From Cristatella mucedo (Eukaryota > Bryozoa > Phylactolaemata > Cristatellidae), in NCBI GenBank assembly GCA_009760855.2, contig WPIO01000015.1, forward strand, positions 6,536,501-6,600,500: a stretch of DNA of 64,000 bases, written 5' to 3'. Each line of letters opens with the position of its first letter. Position 1 is the first letter of the stretch. Of this stretch, positions 61,240 through 64,000 are shown in pieces. Made by a program: the position numbers and the translations under genes. Below the pieces are notes generated by a model. That model worked only from the letters and a program-made list of their open reading frames with translations. It had not been told where the DNA came from and did no database searches.

Positions 61240-61800
61240 TAATAATAATAATAATGCACTTGATAAAGCGCCCTCAGAGAACTTAATCTCTCTCTAGGTG
61301 CTTTACATTTGCTGCCAAGGGAAATGCAATTGAATGGTGAGTAAAATCATGCTTGATAAACAAACGAAATGAATAACTCTGTTAGGGGTGACATGCACAG
61401 GGTCAGCATGCAAATGTGGTTAGTGGCAGCATGCACAGTGTCAGCACGCATAAGCACATCAAGGACGAATCACAGAGACCCACTAAATGCTGTCCTAAAT
61501 AGGTGTGTTTTTAAGTTCCTTTTAAATGTGGTCAGGTCAGGGATGTTCTGACGCAGGTCGGGACAGAGTTCCAGGCTTTGGGAGCATACGAACTAAATGC
61601 ACGGTCTCCAAAGAATTTGAGATTTGTATCGGGTATTTGTAGACTGTTGGATTCCTAAAAGCGGGTGGTACGATGCTTGGCCTGATGGGGGAGTATATCT
61701 GAGAGATAGGCTGGAGCCAAAGAATGAAGTGACCTGAAAGTGAGCGATAAAATCTTGAAGTCAATCCGTTGCTTGACTGGTAGCCAGTGCAACTTTGACA
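61240..61800 (-). repeat. LINE family B 3' fragment, minus strand
   Basis: On minus: coding end readable (FYRSLSGHFILWLQP in one frame, the SLAPAYLSDILP-type region in another), the GCATGCTGACCCTGTGCATG 3' UTR, and the tail with (ATT)n near 61240-61300. Confidence 0.75.
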
Positions 61801-62431
61801 TTTTTTTGCTCTGTGCTTTATGTCATCAAGTCTTGAGATGTCGTAATGTTGGTCCTTAGCGAGTTTGATTCAGGCTGTGGGTGCTTCGGAACTGAAGGTA
61901 CATTCTCCGAAGAATTTGATGCCGATCAGATGTGATAAGGCTAAATCAGTATGAGTTTTTTTTAGCCAGGTCAGCCGATGGTGGGCAAACCTAGTGTAGC
62001 GCTTGCCGTTGGCATGGGCCTGCATGCCTAAGCCGTGCATGCGCTGGCTCAGCTGTGGGCAAGGTCGGATCGCTTAGGCTGTAACCATGCGAGAAACAGC
62101 TACCCGCCTATCCTCACCTGGCACGTGATTGACGGCTGTGTGACGTCCACCGAAGCACAGGCTTTGTGACACGTGTGATGGCCATGGTTTGCTCTCGTAG
62201 TGACTTGACCTCTCACAAGGTACTTCGAAGCTGCTTTGCACAATCGGGAGAGAGAAAGAGACCGGAGGTAGTCGCTATAACGATGCAAGCCGATAGCCCA
62301 CTGGCTTTCCAGAGCATCCAGAATGCAGACAGACGTTATAACGACTAGGAGCAGCCGTTGTTAACATGATGACGTGTTAGATGCCGGCTTTGATCTGTGG
62401 CCACGGTCATTGCCAAGCTCCTTATTTGCAG

Positions 62432-62561
62432 AATACGGTGGGCTTGGGCTGGACTACTCGTACAGCGCTGCTGTTGCCGAGGAGCTGGGCAGCATCAACT
62501 GTGGAGCGGTCCCCATGGCCATCGGTGTGCAATCGGATATGGCTACGCCAGCACTGGCCAG
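62432..62561 (+). CDS. acyl-CoA dehydrogenase, exon 3
   Basis: 130 bp, acceptor TATTTGCAG and donor GTGACA. The frame gives YGGLGLDYSYSAAVAEELGS and GAVPMAIGVQSDMATPALA, the conserved helical domain of the family. It receives the last two bases of a Glu codon and ends two bases into an Arg codon completed by exon 4, so splicing phase is exact on both sides. Confidence 0.93.
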
Positions 62562-62672
62562 GTGACACGGCGTCAGTGCATCTAACCTGGCCCAATTGCT
62601 GCTGCTTCCTCTGCTGCTTTAGCTACCAGCGCCGGCTTCTCGCATGCCTGAGCCCGGCCATTATTCGTGCAG

Positions 62673-62779
62673 GTTTGGCAGTGACAAGCTGAAAAGGGAG
62701 TTTCTGGCACCTACGATAGCCGGCGACTATGTCGTCTGCCTAGGTGTCAGTGAGCCATGTGCAGGATCGGACGTTGCAC
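62673..62779 (+). CDS. acyl-CoA dehydrogenase, exon 4
   Basis: 107 bp, acceptor CGTGCAG and donor GTAAGC. The frame gives FGSDKLKREFLAPTIAGDYV and then CLGVSEPCAGSDVA. This is the signature motif of acyl-CoA dehydrogenases (acyl-CoA and FAD contact; usually [AV]xTEPxxGSD, here VSEPCAGSD). Later exons, including the catalytic glutamate, lie beyond the window or were not found. Confidence 0.93.
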
Positions 62780-63204
62780 GTAAGCTTGGCAGGCATGCAT
62801 CGAATTGCATGCCTCGATTTAACTCGGTGTTTGCACGGCACGTCGGTAGGCATGTTGCTTGTGTGATCTGGTGTCGGGTCATCGAGCAGCCATGGCTTAA
62901 CGCCTGCTCTCAGCCAACCGCCTGCTTGACCCTAGTGGTGGTGCTATTAGCCGCAGACCCTGCACTGGGCGCCAGAGTTAGGTGTAAGTTGCCTAGGGGT
63001 AAAGTGCTAGCACCTCAGGATTTCGGTCACGGGATCGACTACTGAACCACGCAGTCCTTGATTCTGCATAGCAAGTTGGAGTGATAGCCTTGCTGGCACT
63101 TCACTTCGACAGAATCAATGACCAAGGCTTACTGACATGCACGGTATCATGCATGCAAAAGTAAATCAGTATCACGTGTAAAAAAAAATCCTAGCTGATT
63201 AAAC

Positions 63205-63360
63205 AGCCTCTTTTTGTATAGCGACAGAAGAGCCTTTACGGCTATCACCACCGCTTGCAGTGGCGATAAAGAATCGCCCACCGCAGGAATCGAACCCGCG
63301 ACCTCGGGACCAAGGTCGTGAAAGCGACCGCCTTACCTAGTGTGCCATCACAGCTCACCA
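63205..63360 (-). mobile_element. tRNA-derived SINE (family 2), minus strand
   Basis: The best-preserved family 2 copy. On minus it reads GAGCTGTGATGGCACACTAG with A box, GTCGCGGGTTCGATTCC as B box, then GCAAGCGGTGGTGATAGC. The head looks like a class II tRNA with a long variable arm, but the acceptor stem does not pair. Confidence 0.65.
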
Positions 63361-63639
63361 AAAAAGTTCGTGTAGGCTAGCATGCTAAAAAAAAGCATGC
63401 ATGCAGACGTGGGCACAGGTTAATAGTACCTCTGGCCGTGCGCTGCATCAGCATGTCAGCACTGCTGCAGGCAACAAAAGCAGTAGTAAAGACTGCATTC
63501 ATCAGCCGAGGGAACGATCCGCACGATGCCGGCTCTCCGTGCATGCTTTTCTCATTCTTTCTGCTGTGACATCACGTGCCATGTAGCCCAGACAGTCGAC
63601 TTTACCTGCCACTAAAGAAAGACCCATGCAGGGGAAAGT

Positions 63640-64000
63640 TGGATAATACTACTAATACATTTGTATAGCACCCTCAGAGAACTCGATCTCTTTCTAGGCA
63701 CTTTACATTTGATGCAAAGGAAGCATGATCGATTAGTTAGTGATAGTGTGCTCGATGTCAACTAGCTTAATATGGTTAGAGGTGACATGCACATGGTCAG
63801 CATGCAAATAGGGTTAGTGGCAGCATGCACGGTGTCAACATGCATAAGCACACGAAGGACGAATCACATACATGGACCCACTAAAAATGCTGTGATAAGT
63901 AGATTCGTTTTACCCTCTTTTTTAATTTTAAGTCAGGGGATGTCGTGACATCAGTCGGGAGTGAGCTCCAGGCTTTAGAATCCCCCATGTCAATCATTGC
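63640..64000 (-). repeat. LINE family B 3' fragment, minus strand, cut by the window end
   Basis: Tail near 63650-63710 (AGTGCCTAGAAAGAGATCGA on minus), 3' UTR GCATGCTGACCATGTGCATG, then coding end toward 64000. It continues beyond the window. Confidence 0.7.

Noticed and set aside
63270-63355. Functional class II tRNA on minus
   Set aside because: Good internal promoter boxes but no acceptor stem; the downstream SINE body is shared with other copies.

Overview
This window is animal nuclear DNA carrying a 24.1-kb integrated virus-like element of the Polinton/Maverick (adintovirus) type. The host part is of roughly balanced base composition. It has split genes with GT-AG introns, two CpG-rich gene starts, many microsatellites, tRNA-headed SINEs and CR1/L2-type LINE debris. 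Exons of three conserved genes are readable: phosphorylase kinase gamma (PHKG, minus strand, 3.8-4.3 kb), an isoamyl-acetate-hydrolysing esterase of the IAH1 type (minus, 45.1-51.5 kb) and a mitochondrial-type acyl-CoA dehydrogenase (plus, 57.5-62.8 kb). The proteins are metazoan. The divergence of PHKG from the vertebrate pattern makes an invertebrate more likely, but the species cannot be named from sequence alone.

The element occupies 6232-30371, is strongly AT-rich, is bounded by 119/120-bp terminal inverted repeats and is flanked by a 6-bp target duplication (GCGACT). It sits in the CpG-rich sequence upstream of PHKG. Left to right it holds: protein-primed DNA polymerase B (+); a Ser-Glu-rich acidic protein and a tandem cluster of small paralogous proteins (+); three small genes (+); retroviral-type integrase (-); a Cys-rich protein (+); then a long minus-strand virion block with a fibre-like protein, YqaJ-type exonuclease, double-jelly-roll major capsid protein, a coiled-coil protein, three tandem penton-like minor capsid genes, the A32/FtsK-type packaging ATPase and three more fibre-like genes. 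The right end has two plus-strand genes (one membrane-active), an HNH-AP2 homing-type endonuclease (-), a phospholipase A2 virion protein (+), an unknown gene, an adenain-type protease and a basic zinc/core protein (-), then the right repeat. Integrase, pPolB, ATPase and protease are the Polinton hallmark set; together with the capsid genes they describe a complete virion-forming element.

The copy is not intact. polB carries a host SINE insertion, a nonsense codon and a frameshift. Integrase, ATPase, penton-2, two fibre genes and several small genes have frameshifts, mostly at poly-A runs, or TAA codons. Other genes (major capsid, penton-1, exonuclease, PLA2, HNH, two fibre genes) are fully open. 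That is a fairly young endogenous copy, or one whose homopolymer runs are partly misassembled.

The most unusual content is the set of four genes built from phage-tail-fibre-like repeats, the triplicated penton, the palindromic (hairpin-capable) terminal repeats, a TATATAG motif placed directly before most start codons, and the tandem family of small unknown proteins. From 30.4 kb to 44 kb the host DNA is mostly LINE/SINE debris, including one nearly full-length LINE (33.0-36.1 kb). From 44 kb to the end it holds the IAH1 and acyl-CoA dehydrogenase genes separated by repeats.
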